A stretch of 64,000 bases of DNA, from positions 434,001 to 498,000 of the forward strand of contig CAWAJU010000003.1 in the NCBI GenBank assembly GCA_963782495.1, written 5' to 3'. The notes under the pieces were generated by a model. The model searched no databases and was not told the DNA's origin. It worked only from the letters and a program-made list of their open reading frames with translations. Of this stretch, positions 43,396-52,395 are shown one piece after another. Position 1 is the stretch's first letter, and every line of letters begins with the position of its first letter. This DNA is from DASQBT01 sp963782495. Lineage in GTDB: Bacteria > Pseudomonadota > Gammaproteobacteria > Burkholderiales > Thiobacillaceae. The translations under genes were made by a program, and so were the position numbers.

Positions 43396-45102
43396 TCACG
43401 ATGGAGTCTCAACCATGTCCGCAGTCACCCGAATCCAGCCCTCTCCCCGCTCAGCGGGATGGTTGAGAAGAACGGGCTGCCGCTCTTCCATGCGTCGAAT
43501 TTCCAGGATGCCATGGTGCACGTAGTCTGCTGGGTCTATGATCATACAGACTTGTCGGGGTTCGCAGGCTGAAAGCAGGATGGCTGCTACGGGTAGTTCG
43601 GCTCCGACCGTATCAACGCCATCAACACTGTAACCTTCAGATTTCCGCCGCTTACCGTACAACATCACAGCCTCTGCGGTGTCGGGCAAGGTCTCAATCC
43701 CCACCGAACTTTCCCGTTCATTTATCCGCGTCAGACGCCGTAAGATTCCAAGCACCCAATTCCCATCCCGGGTCGGCTGGATGGCAACAAGTGTTCCAAT
43801 ACGCAGCCAGTCCCGCTCATTGGTCTGCACGATCGCCCCATATCCGCAGTCGCTTTCGTTTTGCATGATCCAGCTTTCCATGGTACCCGACACACTGGGC
43901 AAATCCGGACCTTGCGGAGCGCGATCACGAGTTCGCTCGGTCACGAAGCCATACATGTGGACATCGACCATTTCGTCGTAAACCAGTTGGGGGGTATAGA
44001 ACCCGTCCCGCCCGCCAATTTCGTGGCGCAGGCAAGTGATGATGTCGGGCAACCCGTGGACCAGGGTCACGAGCTTCTTGATTGCCTGGCGAGGCTGTCG
44101 GCGCTGTTCACGGCCCAATAACGGCGACCATTGGCGGCTCAGATGATCCAGAAGATCGATTGCTTCCGCGGTGCGGACATCCTCGGTCAGTCCGATCACA
44201 CCCGGAGGGCTCCCACTTTGCAGAGATTCCCGTAACTCGCCAAGGTGTTCGACAAGTTTCTTGGTCGCCCAGTAACGGAAGGAACTGTCGTTTTCAGCAT
44301 TGCGTATCCTTCTTGGGCCACGGTCGGCCAACAGATCGACGTTGAATGTGTGGTGGTTGACATCGAGCTGTTTGCTCATGCTCAGAAAGATCGGAGTCCA
44401 CTTGCCCAGCCATCGATCCACCAGATCAAGTTGGCGCGGATAGAGGTTGCCTGCATGGGCTTGCTGCAACATCAGGCAGTGAAGATACTCGGTTTCACAG
44501 TTCGTGGTTTGATTGTCTGCAGGGTAGGCTTGCAGCATGGTGAGGTGGAATCCCTCCGCCTCTGCCACCTTATAGAGGTTATGCAGGCGGAGCCAAAGTT
44601 TGTCGCCCAGTTGTTGATAGCGAATGGTCCGCCATTTCATCAGGAAGCGGAAAGTCCTGAGCAGGCGAAGGCTGAGTTTGGGAAGGTAGGGCTCCAGCCA
44701 GTCAATTGTACCGGGTTGGCTGATAGACAATATGAAGGCATGATAAGAACGCGCAGTTTCCCACAGCAAATTGTAGATTTCATGCCATAGCTGGCTCTCC
44801 ATGCTGCGCGTCATGCGGGCGTTGCGCAGGTACTGCCGGACTAGGGTCTCGTGCAGGTCTTGAGCCTTTTCGTCGAGCAACAACAGAACTTCAAGCCGGG
44901 CCTTGGTTGGCTCTGTCAAGTGTTCGTTGAACCGTCTAATTTCCGTCAGGATGGCAGCGTGGGCCTTGAGCGCGTCCCCAAGCGGCAGTTGCTCCATCCA
45001 CCGGGTAGCAGAGCGGAGACTTGAAAAAGGCCCATCTTCCTTTGGCGCCGGACTCAGCAATCCGCGCAGCTTGTCCTTGAAGGTGATGGAAAACTTGCCC
45101 AT
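43396..45102 (-). CDS. Large hypothetical cytoplasmic protein
   Basis: A 568-residue protein without signal peptide or membrane helices. The N-terminal two-thirds is helical and leucine-rich. The stretch GREQRRQPRQAIKKLVTLVHGL recalls the RxxxR entry of PilZ-type c-di-GMP-binding domains, and the C-terminal third is beta-rich (GTLVAIQPTRDGNWVLGILRR). I do not recognise a firm family; a PilZ-like domain is only a suggestion. It stands alone, convergent with the esterase gene. Confidence 0.65.
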   Translation of the reverse strand: MGKFSITFKDKLRGLLSPAPKEDGPFSSLRSATRWMEQLPLGDALKAHAAILTEIRRFNEHLTEPTKARLEVLLLLDEKAQDLHETLVRQYLRNARMTRSMESQLWHEIYNLLWETARSYHAFILSISQPGTIDWLEPYLPKLSLRLLRTFRFLMKWRTIRYQQLGDKLWLRLHNLYKVAEAEGFHLTMLQAYPADNQTTNCETEYLHCLMLQQAHAGNLYPRQLDLVDRWLGKWTPIFLSMSKQLDVNHHTFNVDLLADRGPRRIRNAENDSSFRYWATKKLVEHLGELRESLQSGSPPGVIGLTEDVRTAEAIDLLDHLSRQWSPLLGREQRRQPRQAIKKLVTLVHGLPDIITCLRHEIGGRDGFYTPQLVYDEMVDVHMYGFVTERTRDRAPQGPDLPSVSGTMESWIMQNESDCGYGAIVQTNERDWLRIGTLVAIQPTRDGNWVLGILRRLTRINERESSVGIETLPDTAEAVMLYGKRRKSEGYSVDGVDTVGAELPVAAILLSACEPRQVCMIIDPADYVHHGILEIRRMEERQPVLLNHPAERGEGWIRVTADMVETPS

Positions 45103-45454
45103 GAACGAATCGGTCCCTATATTTGTGGCAGGCCAACGGCATTAGGTGACAGGACTACTCGACTAGTCCGTGCAATTCTCATGCCATTAAGCTTAATTAT
45201 TCTGGCCTAACTCTATCACTCTTGGCTCGGAATCGTGACGCCTAAACATTGAATCGTCGCCACCAAGCTCGATGGGCGAAGGTAGCGTGGAGCCGTTCCG
45301 TGGGAAGTTATGCGCAAAGTGGAGAGCGGCTTCGCCGTCTCGTCCCAAATAACAGAATTGCAACACCACGGACACCAAGTTCGGCTTGGATAGATTATAA
45401 CTGGTCGTCTAGGTGCGTTCTGGATGTTTCGCCTGAGCAGGGTTGCATCCATCG
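45103..45454. other. Intergenic stretch between unknown gene and alaS
   Basis: About 350 bases. The short open frames here have no ribosome-binding sites or recognisable products. No hairpin terminator for alaS with a T-run was found. The region upstream of the unknown gene probably holds its promoter, but no clear consensus is seen. Confidence 0.4.
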
Positions 45455-48073
45455 CTAGCCCGACAGGCGTTCCGCAACCCACGTCTTTACTCCTTCAAGA
45501 GCGCTGGTCAACTGGTCCGGGCGGGTGCCGCCTGCTTGGGCGAGGTCGGGCTTGCCGCCACCTTTGCCGCCAATCTGCCTCGCGACATGGCTGACCAGAT
45601 CGCCCGCCTTGACCCTGGCCGTCAAATCCGGGGTCACGGCCGCAATTAGACTGACCTTCCCATCCTGGGTGGCGCCCAAGACCAGGACGCAGGATTTGAG
45701 CTTGTCCCGCAGTTTATCGGCCGTTTCCCGTAGCGCCCCGACGTCGGCGCCTTGAAGTTCCAGCGAAAGGACCTTGACTCCCTTGACCTCCACCGCCTGG
45801 GACATTAGGGCGTCGCCTTCACTGGATGCGAGTCTTGATTTGAGCCGGCTCAGTTCCTTCTCCAGGGATTTGACCTGGTCTTGAACCTGGGCAATCTTCT
45901 GCGGAAGTTCCGAAGGCTGGGCCTTTAGCGCGGCCGCCGCCTGTCGGGTACGGGCTTCCAAGGCTTGCAGATAGGCAAGGGCATTATCGCCGGTAAGCGC
46001 TTCGACACGCCGAATACCTGCTGCGACTCCGCCTTCCATGACAATCTTGAATAAGCCGATGTCGCCGGTGCGGACGACGTGCGTGCCGCCACAGAGCTCG
46101 CGTGAAGAGCCGATATCGAGGACCCGAACCTCGTCACCATACTTTTCCCCGAATAACATCATCGCCCCCAGCTTGCGCGCTTCGTCCAAGGGCAAGACCC
46201 GGGCTTGGGTAGGCGTGTTGGCGAGGATCTCCGCGTTGACAATCACCTCCACGCGCTGAATTTCTGGCTCTGTCAGGGGTCCGCCGTGGGCAAAGTCAAA
46301 GCGGGTCTTGTCGGCATCCACCAACGAGCCCTTTTGTTGTACGTGGGTTCCCAGCACGTCGCGCAGCGCTTTGTGCATGAGGTGGGTGACCGAGTGGTTG
46401 CGCATGGTGCGGGCGCGCCGGATGGCATCAACCCGGGCTGCCAAGTGGTTGCCGACCCGCAGGCGGCCTTGCGTGAGGCGGCCGTGGTGGCCGAACACGT
46501 CGGCGCGAATCTTCTGTGTGTCACTCACTTCGAAGCGCAGGTGGTCGGCCTCCAGTATGCCGCTATCCCCCACCTGGCCGCCGGATTCGGCGTAAAAAGG
46601 CGTCCTGTCCAACACGACCACCGCCGCCTGTCCTGCGTTGATTTCCTTCACCGGGCTGCCGTCCAGGTACAAGGCCGTGACGTTCGCTTCATCTACGTTC
46701 AGACTCTCATAGCCGTAGAAAGCCGTGGGCTGCCCGCTATAGGCCAGTGTATCTTCCATCTTGAATTTGCCGGCGGCCCGCGCCTGTTCCTTTTGGCGCT
46801 TCATGGCTGCCTCGAAACCTGCTTCATCCAGGGTGACCCCGCGCTCCCGACAGATGTCCGCCGTGAGATCCAGGGGGAAGCCAAAGGTATCGTAGAGCTT
46901 GAACGCGGTTTCCCCGTCCAGTTTATGTGTACCTTTTGCCAGGGCAGCTTCCAGGATGGACATGCCATGCTGCAGCGTTTCGCCGAATCGCTCTTCCTCC
47001 TGAAACAGAATTTCCGCGACCCGCTGTTGCGCAGATGCAAGTTCTGGATAGGCGGCACCCATTACCTCGGACAAATCAGCCACCAGCCGATAAAAGAAGG
47101 GCTGATTCTGTCCCAATTTGTGACCGTGCCGCAGGGCTCGCCGGATGATGCGGCGCAATACGTAGCCGCGTCCTTCGTTGCCCGGAATGATTCCGTCCAC
47201 TATGAGGAAACTGGTGGCGCGAATGTGGTCAGCAATGACCTTGAGCGAAGGGTTGTTCAGATCCGTGCAGCCCGTTTCCCGCGCCGCGGCGCTAATCAGA
47301 TGCAGGAACAGGTCGATCTCGTAGTTGGAATGAACGCCCTGCATGACCGCAGAGATACGTTCCAGTCCCATCCCCGTATCCACCGATGGTTTGGGTAGCG
47401 GATGCATGACGCCAGCCTCATCGCGGTTGAACTGCATGAACACGTTATTCCAGATTTCAATATAACGGTCACCGTCCTCATCCGGACTGCCCGGGGGGCC
47501 GCCGGCAATTCCCGGTCCATGGTCGTAGAAGATCTCGGTGCACGGTCCACATGGACCCGTGTCGCCCATCTGCCAAAAATTATCCGAGGCGTAGCGGGAG
47601 CCCTTGTTGTCACCGATTCTTACAATGCGTTCGGCGGGCATGCCGATTTCATTTGCCCAAATGTCGTAGGCTTCTTCGTCTTCGGCATAAACCGTCACCC
47701 AGAGCTTTTCTGCCGAAAGTTCCAGTTCGCGAGTCAGAAACTCCCAGGCGAACTGGATGGCGTTGCGCTTGAAATAGTCGCCGAAGCTGAAATTGCCCAG
47801 CATTTCGAAGAACGTGTGATGGCGCGCGGTATAACCCACATTTTCCAGATCGTTGTGTTTGCCGCCGGCTCGGACACAGCGCTGCGACGAAACCGCCCGG
47901 AGGTAGGGCCGCTGTTCCAACCCCAGAAACACGTCCTTGAATTGAACCATACCCGCGTTGGTGAAGAGCAAGGTCGGGTCATGGGCCGGAATGAGCGAAC
48001 TCGATGAAACGACCGCATGGCCTTTGGCGGCAAAAAAATCCAGAAAGCGTTGGCGTATTTCGTTGCTGGTCAT
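45455..48073 (-). CDS. alaS: Alanine--tRNA ligase AlaS
   Basis: An 872-residue synthetase of normal length. The catalytic class II domain begins MTSNEIRQRFLDFFAAKGHAV. The editing domain has HSVTHLMHKALRDVLG and CGGTHV, which supply the zinc ligands. The C-Ala/DHHA1 domain ends at GKGGGKPDLAQAGG. It is a housekeeping gene, single copy here, with no sign of damage. Confidence 0.97.
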   Translation of the reverse strand: MTSNEIRQRFLDFFAAKGHAVVSSSSLIPAHDPTLLFTNAGMVQFKDVFLGLEQRPYLRAVSSQRCVRAGGKHNDLENVGYTARHHTFFEMLGNFSFGDYFKRNAIQFAWEFLTRELELSAEKLWVTVYAEDEEAYDIWANEIGMPAERIVRIGDNKGSRYASDNFWQMGDTGPCGPCTEIFYDHGPGIAGGPPGSPDEDGDRYIEIWNNVFMQFNRDEAGVMHPLPKPSVDTGMGLERISAVMQGVHSNYEIDLFLHLISAAARETGCTDLNNPSLKVIADHIRATSFLIVDGIIPGNEGRGYVLRRIIRRALRHGHKLGQNQPFFYRLVADLSEVMGAAYPELASAQQRVAEILFQEEERFGETLQHGMSILEAALAKGTHKLDGETAFKLYDTFGFPLDLTADICRERGVTLDEAGFEAAMKRQKEQARAAGKFKMEDTLAYSGQPTAFYGYESLNVDEANVTALYLDGSPVKEINAGQAAVVVLDRTPFYAESGGQVGDSGILEADHLRFEVSDTQKIRADVFGHHGRLTQGRLRVGNHLAARVDAIRRARTMRNHSVTHLMHKALRDVLGTHVQQKGSLVDADKTRFDFAHGGPLTEPEIQRVEVIVNAEILANTPTQARVLPLDEARKLGAMMLFGEKYGDEVRVLDIGSSRELCGGTHVVRTGDIGLFKIVMEGGVAAGIRRVEALTGDNALAYLQALEARTRQAAAALKAQPSELPQKIAQVQDQVKSLEKELSRLKSRLASSEGDALMSQAVEVKGVKVLSLELQGADVGALRETADKLRDKLKSCVLVLGATQDGKVSLIAAVTPDLTARVKAGDLVSHVARQIGGKGGGKPDLAQAGGTRPDQLTSALEGVKTWVAERLSG

Positions 48074-48127
48074 GGGTGGTGGGGGCGGCTGTATACGGCC
48101 ATTTTATCAGGGCGCAGGAAGAGGCAG

Positions 48128-48154
48128 CCAAAAAAGAAGGGCCCGCAGGCCCTT
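48128..48154 (-). terminator. Terminator downstream of soxB
   Basis: The minus-strand stem AAGGGCC / GGCCCTT with a 4-base loop is followed by a T-rich run. It lies about 40 bases after the soxB stop and marks the end of the sox transcript. Confidence 0.8.
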
Positions 48155-48197
48155 AGGAGGAGAATCAAATGGATGGAGTTCGTCCACCCATATGGAC

Positions 48198-49916
48198 TCA
48201 GACCGCTATGCCTGGGTTCCCGGCGGATACACCAATTATTTTTGGCATGTTGAGCTTGACGCCGCGAATGGTTTTCTTGCTGCGCAAGTAGTCGGCCACC
48301 ACGTCCCAAATTGGCGCGCCGGATGCGCCCTCGCCCACGGGTGCCCAACCGGCAACCTTGTAGGTCTTGTTCGGGTCGACGGCATTGCCTTTCAGGGTCA
48401 TGTTGCTGATGCGTTCGCCGATCTTCTTGGTGGGATCAACGGTGTATTGGATTCCCCCGACCCTGACCATGTCGCCACCCTGCTGATAGTAGGGATCGGC
48501 GTTGAACAAGTTGTCGCACACGTCTTCCATGATGGTCTTGATGGTTTCTCCCGTCATGTTGTTCAAAGTGGAGAAAGGATAGGTAATGGCGGTCTGGTCC
48601 ATCAGCCGTTCCATGGTGATGGTGTCGCCTGGCAGCAGGCTGGTGCCCCAGCGGAAACCGGGGGAGAAGGCCGCGTCTGCGCCCTTGACTTCCATTAGGG
48701 CGTCAAGAATCACTTGGTCAAAACTGCCATTGAAATTGCCGCGGCGATACAGGAGGTCCTCGGTAACCGCGAGCTTTTCGTTTAGCTTGGCTTCGTGGGG
48801 CGCGCGTATCTTCTTGATGAGTGCCGCCATCTTGTGGTCTTCCGGCAGCAGATTGGCAAATACCGGGAGCAACTTGTATTGCCAGCCGGCGAGCTTGCCG
48901 TTCTTCACTTCAAAATCCATGACCCCGAGGAACTTGCCGTTGGATCCGGCGTTGGTGACCAGGGTCACGCCCTTGGCGTTCTTGATTTCCACCGGCTGCG
49001 GTACGCCGTCGTGGGTATGTCCGCCGAAGATTGCATCGATCCCGGTCACGCGGCCAGCCATCTTCAGGTCCACGTCCATGCCATTGTGCGACAGCACCAC
49101 GACGATCTGGGCACCCTTGGCGCGCGCTTCGTCTACCCACTTCTGCATCGAGTCGTCGCGGATCCCGAAGCTCCAGTCCGGCACCATGTAGCGCGGGTTG
49201 GCGATGGGCGTGTATGGAAAGGACTGGCCGATGATGGCAACGTGCACCCCGTTGATGTCCTTCATCACGTAGGGTTTGAAGACCTGGTCGCCGAAGTCAT
49301 TGGTGACCACATTCTGTGCGACAAACTCGACGCCGGCCTTGGCGAAATCCTTGTTTACGACCTCCTTGACGCGTTCCGCACCGAGGGTGTATTCCCAGTG
49401 CCCGGTCATGACATCGACGCCAAGTTGGATGCAGGCGTCGACCATGTCCTGGCCATTGGTCCACAACGAGGTCGCCGAACCTTGCCAAGTGTCGCCGCCG
49501 TCAAGCAGCAATGAACCGGAACGCGACGCGCGCACCTTGTCCACCAATGTTTTCAGATGGGCGAATCCGCCGACCTTGCCATAGGTGCGTGCTGCCGCGG
49601 GAAAGTCCAGATAGGTGAAAGCGTAGGCTTCCCGGCTGCCAGGCTTGATGCCGTATCGTTTGAGCAGATGCTCACCGACAATGTGAGGCACCTTGCCTTC
49701 CGCATTTCCTATCCCAAGATTGACGTTCGGTTCGCGGAAATAGATCGGAAGCAGTTGGGCGTGGCAATCAGTCATGTGCATCAGCGATATATTGCCGTAG
49801 GGACGCAGATCGTAGAGGTCCGCATTTCCGGCCAATGCCTGCTTGGTGTCGATGGCCATGCCGGTTGCAGCGGCAACTGCCAGCATTTGCAGAAATTCGC
49901 GTCGATTCATGTGCAT
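48198..49916 (-). CDS. soxB: Thiosulfohydrolase SoxB
   Basis: A 572-residue periplasmic enzyme with a dimanganese centre that hydrolyses sulfate from SoxY-bound thiosulfonate. A Tat signal (NRREFLQMLAVAAATG) lies at the N-terminus. The metallophosphoesterase motifs are seen as LMHMTDCHAQL, LLDGGDTWQGS and FGGHTHDG, and the 5'-nucleotidase C-terminal domain follows. The ATG at 49914-49916 has AGGAG seven bases upstream; an ATG two codons on is the alternative, and a longer upstream frame is rejected. A hairpin separates it from soxA. Confidence 0.95.
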   Translation of the reverse strand: MHMNRREFLQMLAVAAATGMAIDTKQALAGNADLYDLRPYGNISLMHMTDCHAQLLPIYFREPNVNLGIGNAEGKVPHIVGEHLLKRYGIKPGSREAYAFTYLDFPAAARTYGKVGGFAHLKTLVDKVRASRSGSLLLDGGDTWQGSATSLWTNGQDMVDACIQLGVDVMTGHWEYTLGAERVKEVVNKDFAKAGVEFVAQNVVTNDFGDQVFKPYVMKDINGVHVAIIGQSFPYTPIANPRYMVPDWSFGIRDDSMQKWVDEARAKGAQIVVVLSHNGMDVDLKMAGRVTGIDAIFGGHTHDGVPQPVEIKNAKGVTLVTNAGSNGKFLGVMDFEVKNGKLAGWQYKLLPVFANLLPEDHKMAALIKKIRAPHEAKLNEKLAVTEDLLYRRGNFNGSFDQVILDALMEVKGADAAFSPGFRWGTSLLPGDTITMERLMDQTAITYPFSTLNNMTGETIKTIMEDVCDNLFNADPYYQQGGDMVRVGGIQYTVDPTKKIGERISNMTLKGNAVDPNKTYKVAGWAPVGEGASGAPIWDVVADYLRSKKTIRGVKLNMPKIIGVSAGNPGIAV

Positions 49917-50007
49917 GGAGTGTCTCCTAGGGCGCCAGATATGAGGGTGGAATTCTGTGAGTTGGAACGACTCAGGTAAATAGGTGCTTTGACCCATCCG
50001 GGGCAAG

Positions 50008-50040
50008 CAAAAAAGGCCTGGATACCAGGCCTTTTCGTTT
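50008..50040. terminator. Perfect hairpin between soxA and soxB
   Basis: An 11-bp perfect stem AAAAGGCCTGG / CCAGGCCTTTT with a 3-base loop, with T-rich flanks for both strands. It lies between soxA and soxB, which are otherwise co-directional, so it may reduce soxB expression relative to soxXYZA or serve as an RNA processing/stability element. Confidence 0.75.
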
Positions 50041-50057
50041 CACATCGGACTGCGGTC

Positions 50058-50888
50058 TTACTTGCGAAAAACCGAAGCCTTCATTGGCAAGCCGTTGGAC
50101 AGATAGGAATGGAAATACTCCAGATCGTTCATTGCAGCGCTGCCTTCAGGCGGCGCAACGGCCCGCACCTGTTTGTAACATCCCTTGTAGCGCTCCTGCA
50201 GCGTGACGAGATTGTCTCCGCCGCGAAAAACGGGCCAATGCACCGCCTGGCCCACGGCTGGCGAAATCAACTCCGAGCGCAACCGAACGCCGGCATTCTG
50301 AACGTGACAGCTCGCGCAGGCAAAGTTCAACTGCCCGGAACGGGAAAAGAATCTCTTCTTCCCATCATCGTAGGCGGCAGTCGCAGCCGGACCTTCCACT
50401 TTGATGTTCATCAGCATGCCGTCAGATAGAGTACGCATGTATGCAGTGAGAAGACCCATGGTCTTCATGTCGCTCAGCTTGTAGGGCTCCTCTCCATTGG
50501 CGACGCGACAATCATTGATGGCGTCTTCAAGCGTGACGACTTTGGCCTTCTTGTCATCAAAATAAGGATAATTTCCCGCGATGTTCTTGCCGCCGTTGGG
50601 CAGGCAGTCTGCATACGTCTTTCCGCTCTTGAGCGGTGTCTCCCACATCTTGCGACCCTTGTCGAGTTCACCCACAAATGGCGGAAATTCCATGATGCTG
50701 TCGTACTGGCTCATCGAGTCCGGGTCGAACGCCAATGCACCAAATACATAGTTTTCTATGGGCACGTTGGGATATTTCTTGGTGTAGTAGTTTATAAGGT
50801 CCTGCCGGTCCTGTTCCGGAGAGGCTAACGCGGAACCCATTCCCAAAAGCATAGCTGCGGCCGTCAGACCCAACATCAGTGTTTTCAT
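50058..50888 (-). CDS. soxA: Sulfur oxidation c-type cytochrome SoxA
   Basis: A 276-residue periplasmic cytochrome that, with SoxX, joins thiosulfate to SoxY. A signal peptide (MKTLMLGLTAAAMLLGMGSALA) is present. One CxxCH heme site is seen, CASCH. The cysteine that serves as heme ligand and persulfide site is in KGCYKQ. The N-terminal half keeps two cysteines (DCLPNGG and NDCR) but no second CxxCH, so this is the monoheme type. The start at 50888 has GGAGG upstream. Confidence 0.94.
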   Translation of the reverse strand: MKTLMLGLTAAAMLLGMGSALASPEQDRQDLINYYTKKYPNVPIENYVFGALAFDPDSMSQYDSIMEFPPFVGELDKGRKMWETPLKSGKTYADCLPNGGKNIAGNYPYFDDKKAKVVTLEDAINDCRVANGEEPYKLSDMKTMGLLTAYMRTLSDGMLMNIKVEGPAATAAYDDGKKRFFSRSGQLNFACASCHVQNAGVRLRSELISPAVGQAVHWPVFRGGDNLVTLQERYKGCYKQVRAVAPPEGSAAMNDLEYFHSYLSNGLPMKASVFRK

Positions 50889-50957
50889 ACCGTCCTCCAA
50901 ATGATCCTTGGTGCAAAACAAGGGACGGGGCCTGGCCCCGCCGCTTCCAACTCCCAC

Positions 50958-51272
50958 TTAGCTGATGGTCGCTTCGTCGGTCCGTTTGTCGCCCGTATTG
51001 TCGACCCAGCTGATGCTGAATTTGTCGCCGGACTTGGCACCCTTGACTTTGAATCCCACCAAAGGATTCTTGGAGATGCCGGTTCCCCAGTTTGCGGTCA
51101 TGACAGTCGCGCCGTTAATCGTTGCGCTGACGTCCTGGATAAATAGCGCAGGGATCAGTTGGCCGGTCTTGGGGTCTTTGCGCAGTCCGGTTTCCATGAT
51201 GTGGTTGAACAGCACTTTAATGTCGGCGGTATCGCCTTCCATTTTGGCGCGAATTTTCATTGGCTCTGCCAT
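50958..51272 (-). CDS. soxZ: Thiosulfate oxidation carrier complex protein SoxZ
   Basis: A 104-residue partner of SoxY, with the immunoglobulin-like fold. MKIRAKMEGDTADIKVLF and IPALFIQDVSATING are standard, and it has no signal peptide, consistent with export together with SoxY by Tat. The ATG at 51270-51272 is chosen over an upstream extension. It lies 88 bases from soxY. Confidence 0.95.
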   Translation of the reverse strand: MAEPMKIRAKMEGDTADIKVLFNHIMETGLRKDPKTGQLIPALFIQDVSATINGATVMTANWGTGISKNPLVGFKVKGAKSGDKFSISWVDNTGDKRTDEATIS

Positions 51273-51360
51273 TTGTAACTCCTTAAATTTCCGGTTTGAT
51301 TCGTAAGTCGCCGGGGCCGTAATGCATCGCCCCAAAGCGGATTCGCTAAGACAGCCTCAC

Positions 51361-51828
51361 TTAGCCGCCGCAGCCGCCGATGGTGACCTTGACTTCCTTT
51401 GCAGCCGTGTAAGATTTGTCACCAGCCGTTACCACGGCACGGACCAGCGCTGTTGCACCCATCTTGATCCGGGTGGAGATGTAGCCCTGGGTGCCGTCAA
51501 AAAATTTGAAATCGGCAATCAGCGGCGTGGCGTTCTTTTCCGCAATGATGGCGATACTGGTTGTCCCTGGTATGCCGCTGGTTACTTCAACGGGAACCAC
51601 GGCGCCATTTTCGGCAATGTCGGGCGCCTTGATGGTGATGTCTTTGGAGTCGATCGGGCTCGACACGCCCATTCCTTTCATCGCGTCGCCGACATTCTTG
51701 GCCTCAAAAGCGGCCTTGTTCCAGTCTGCCAGAACCAAGGTGGGTTTGAGCAGTCCGGCAGCCATTGCAACGGCCACAGCGCTGGCGCCAGTGGCGCCCT
51801 TAAGTACGTTTCTCCGAAGAGCGTTCAT
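51361..51828 (-). CDS. soxY: Thiosulfate oxidation carrier protein SoxY
   Basis: A 155-residue periplasmic sulfur carrier. The Tat-like signal has RRNVLKGATGASAVAVAMA. The C-terminus ends GGCGG, whose cysteine carries the sulfur substrate on a flexible arm. It is followed by its partner soxZ and preceded by soxX. Confidence 0.96.
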   Translation of the reverse strand: MNALRRNVLKGATGASAVAVAMAAGLLKPTLVLADWNKAAFEAKNVGDAMKGMGVSSPIDSKDITIKAPDIAENGAVVPVEVTSGIPGTTSIAIIAEKNATPLIADFKFFDGTQGYISTRIKMGATALVRAVVTAGDKSYTAAKEVKVTIGGCGG

Positions 51829-51840
51829 ATTTCTTTCTCC

Positions 51841-52203
51841 TTACAGACCGTAAATGAAATCAGTGATCTTATCGATTTCCTGCTCCGTCAAGATTTTGTG
51901 TCTCCCGAAGGGTGGCATGGAGGTATTGGGATTGGCGACCGTCGCATCGAATATCTGGGCGCGCAGCTTGGCCTTGTCAGGAAAGCGGGCGCTCATGGCA
52001 ATCAGGGGCGGACCATACATACCGGTAGACTCTGCATCCGGCACAGTGGGCATTCCGTGGCAGGCCAGGCAATTGCCTTTGGACTTGTTGAAGGCCAGAT
52101 CCTTACCGGTCACTTCTTTGGGTGCATCGGCCGCCAAAGCTGAGCCTGTCAGAATAACAGTTCCAAGCAGGGCAGTGGTCACGAGCTTAACGAATGTCCG
52201 CAT
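51841..52203 (-). CDS. soxX: Sulfur oxidation c-type cytochrome SoxX
   Basis: A 120-residue monoheme cytochrome c. The signal peptide ends at SALA. The heme site is CLACH, and MPPFG holds the distal methionine. The second of two ATGs (52201-52203) is chosen because GGAGG lies six bases before it and directly abuts the first. It is the first gene of the leftward soxXYZAB cluster. No soxCD or soxR is seen next to it. Confidence 0.95.
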   Translation of the reverse strand: MRTFVKLVTTALLGTVILTGSALAADAPKEVTGKDLAFNKSKGNCLACHGMPTVPDAESTGMYGPPLIAMSARFPDKAKLRAQIFDATVANPNTSMPPFGRHKILTEQEIDKITDFIYGL

Positions 52204-52305
52204 AGTCATCCTCCGTAATTAACGTGGTGTGCAGGTGTCAGGGCCGGCGGAAATCAATCGCCCCTACACGCTAGCCAAGGTCTGGTCTACCCAAGATCTG
52301 GAAGG

Positions 52306-52347
52306 CGCAAGCATAGAGCAGGTGGATTTGCGAACGCAAGCGTAGAG
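52306..52347. repeat. Tandem 13-bp repeats upstream of soxX
   Basis: CGCAAGCATAGAG (52306-52318) and CGCAAGCGTAGAG (52335-52347) differ at one base and are 29 bases apart, about three helical turns, on the upstream side of soxX. Tandem sites on one helix face suggest an activator or repressor binding region, but the regulator is unknown. Confidence 0.5.
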
Positions 52348-52395
52348 AGTGGTTTTTAGGGCTTTTTTGACGGTAAATTCATACCAGCCAGAGGG

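Noticed and set aside
45103..45454. Small genes in the gap before alaS
   Set aside because: Short frames without ribosome-binding sites or recognisable products.
46205..47398. A 397-residue open frame on the plus strand
   Set aside because: It lies entirely antisense to alaS, whose motifs are complete; no ribosome-binding site or known sequence.
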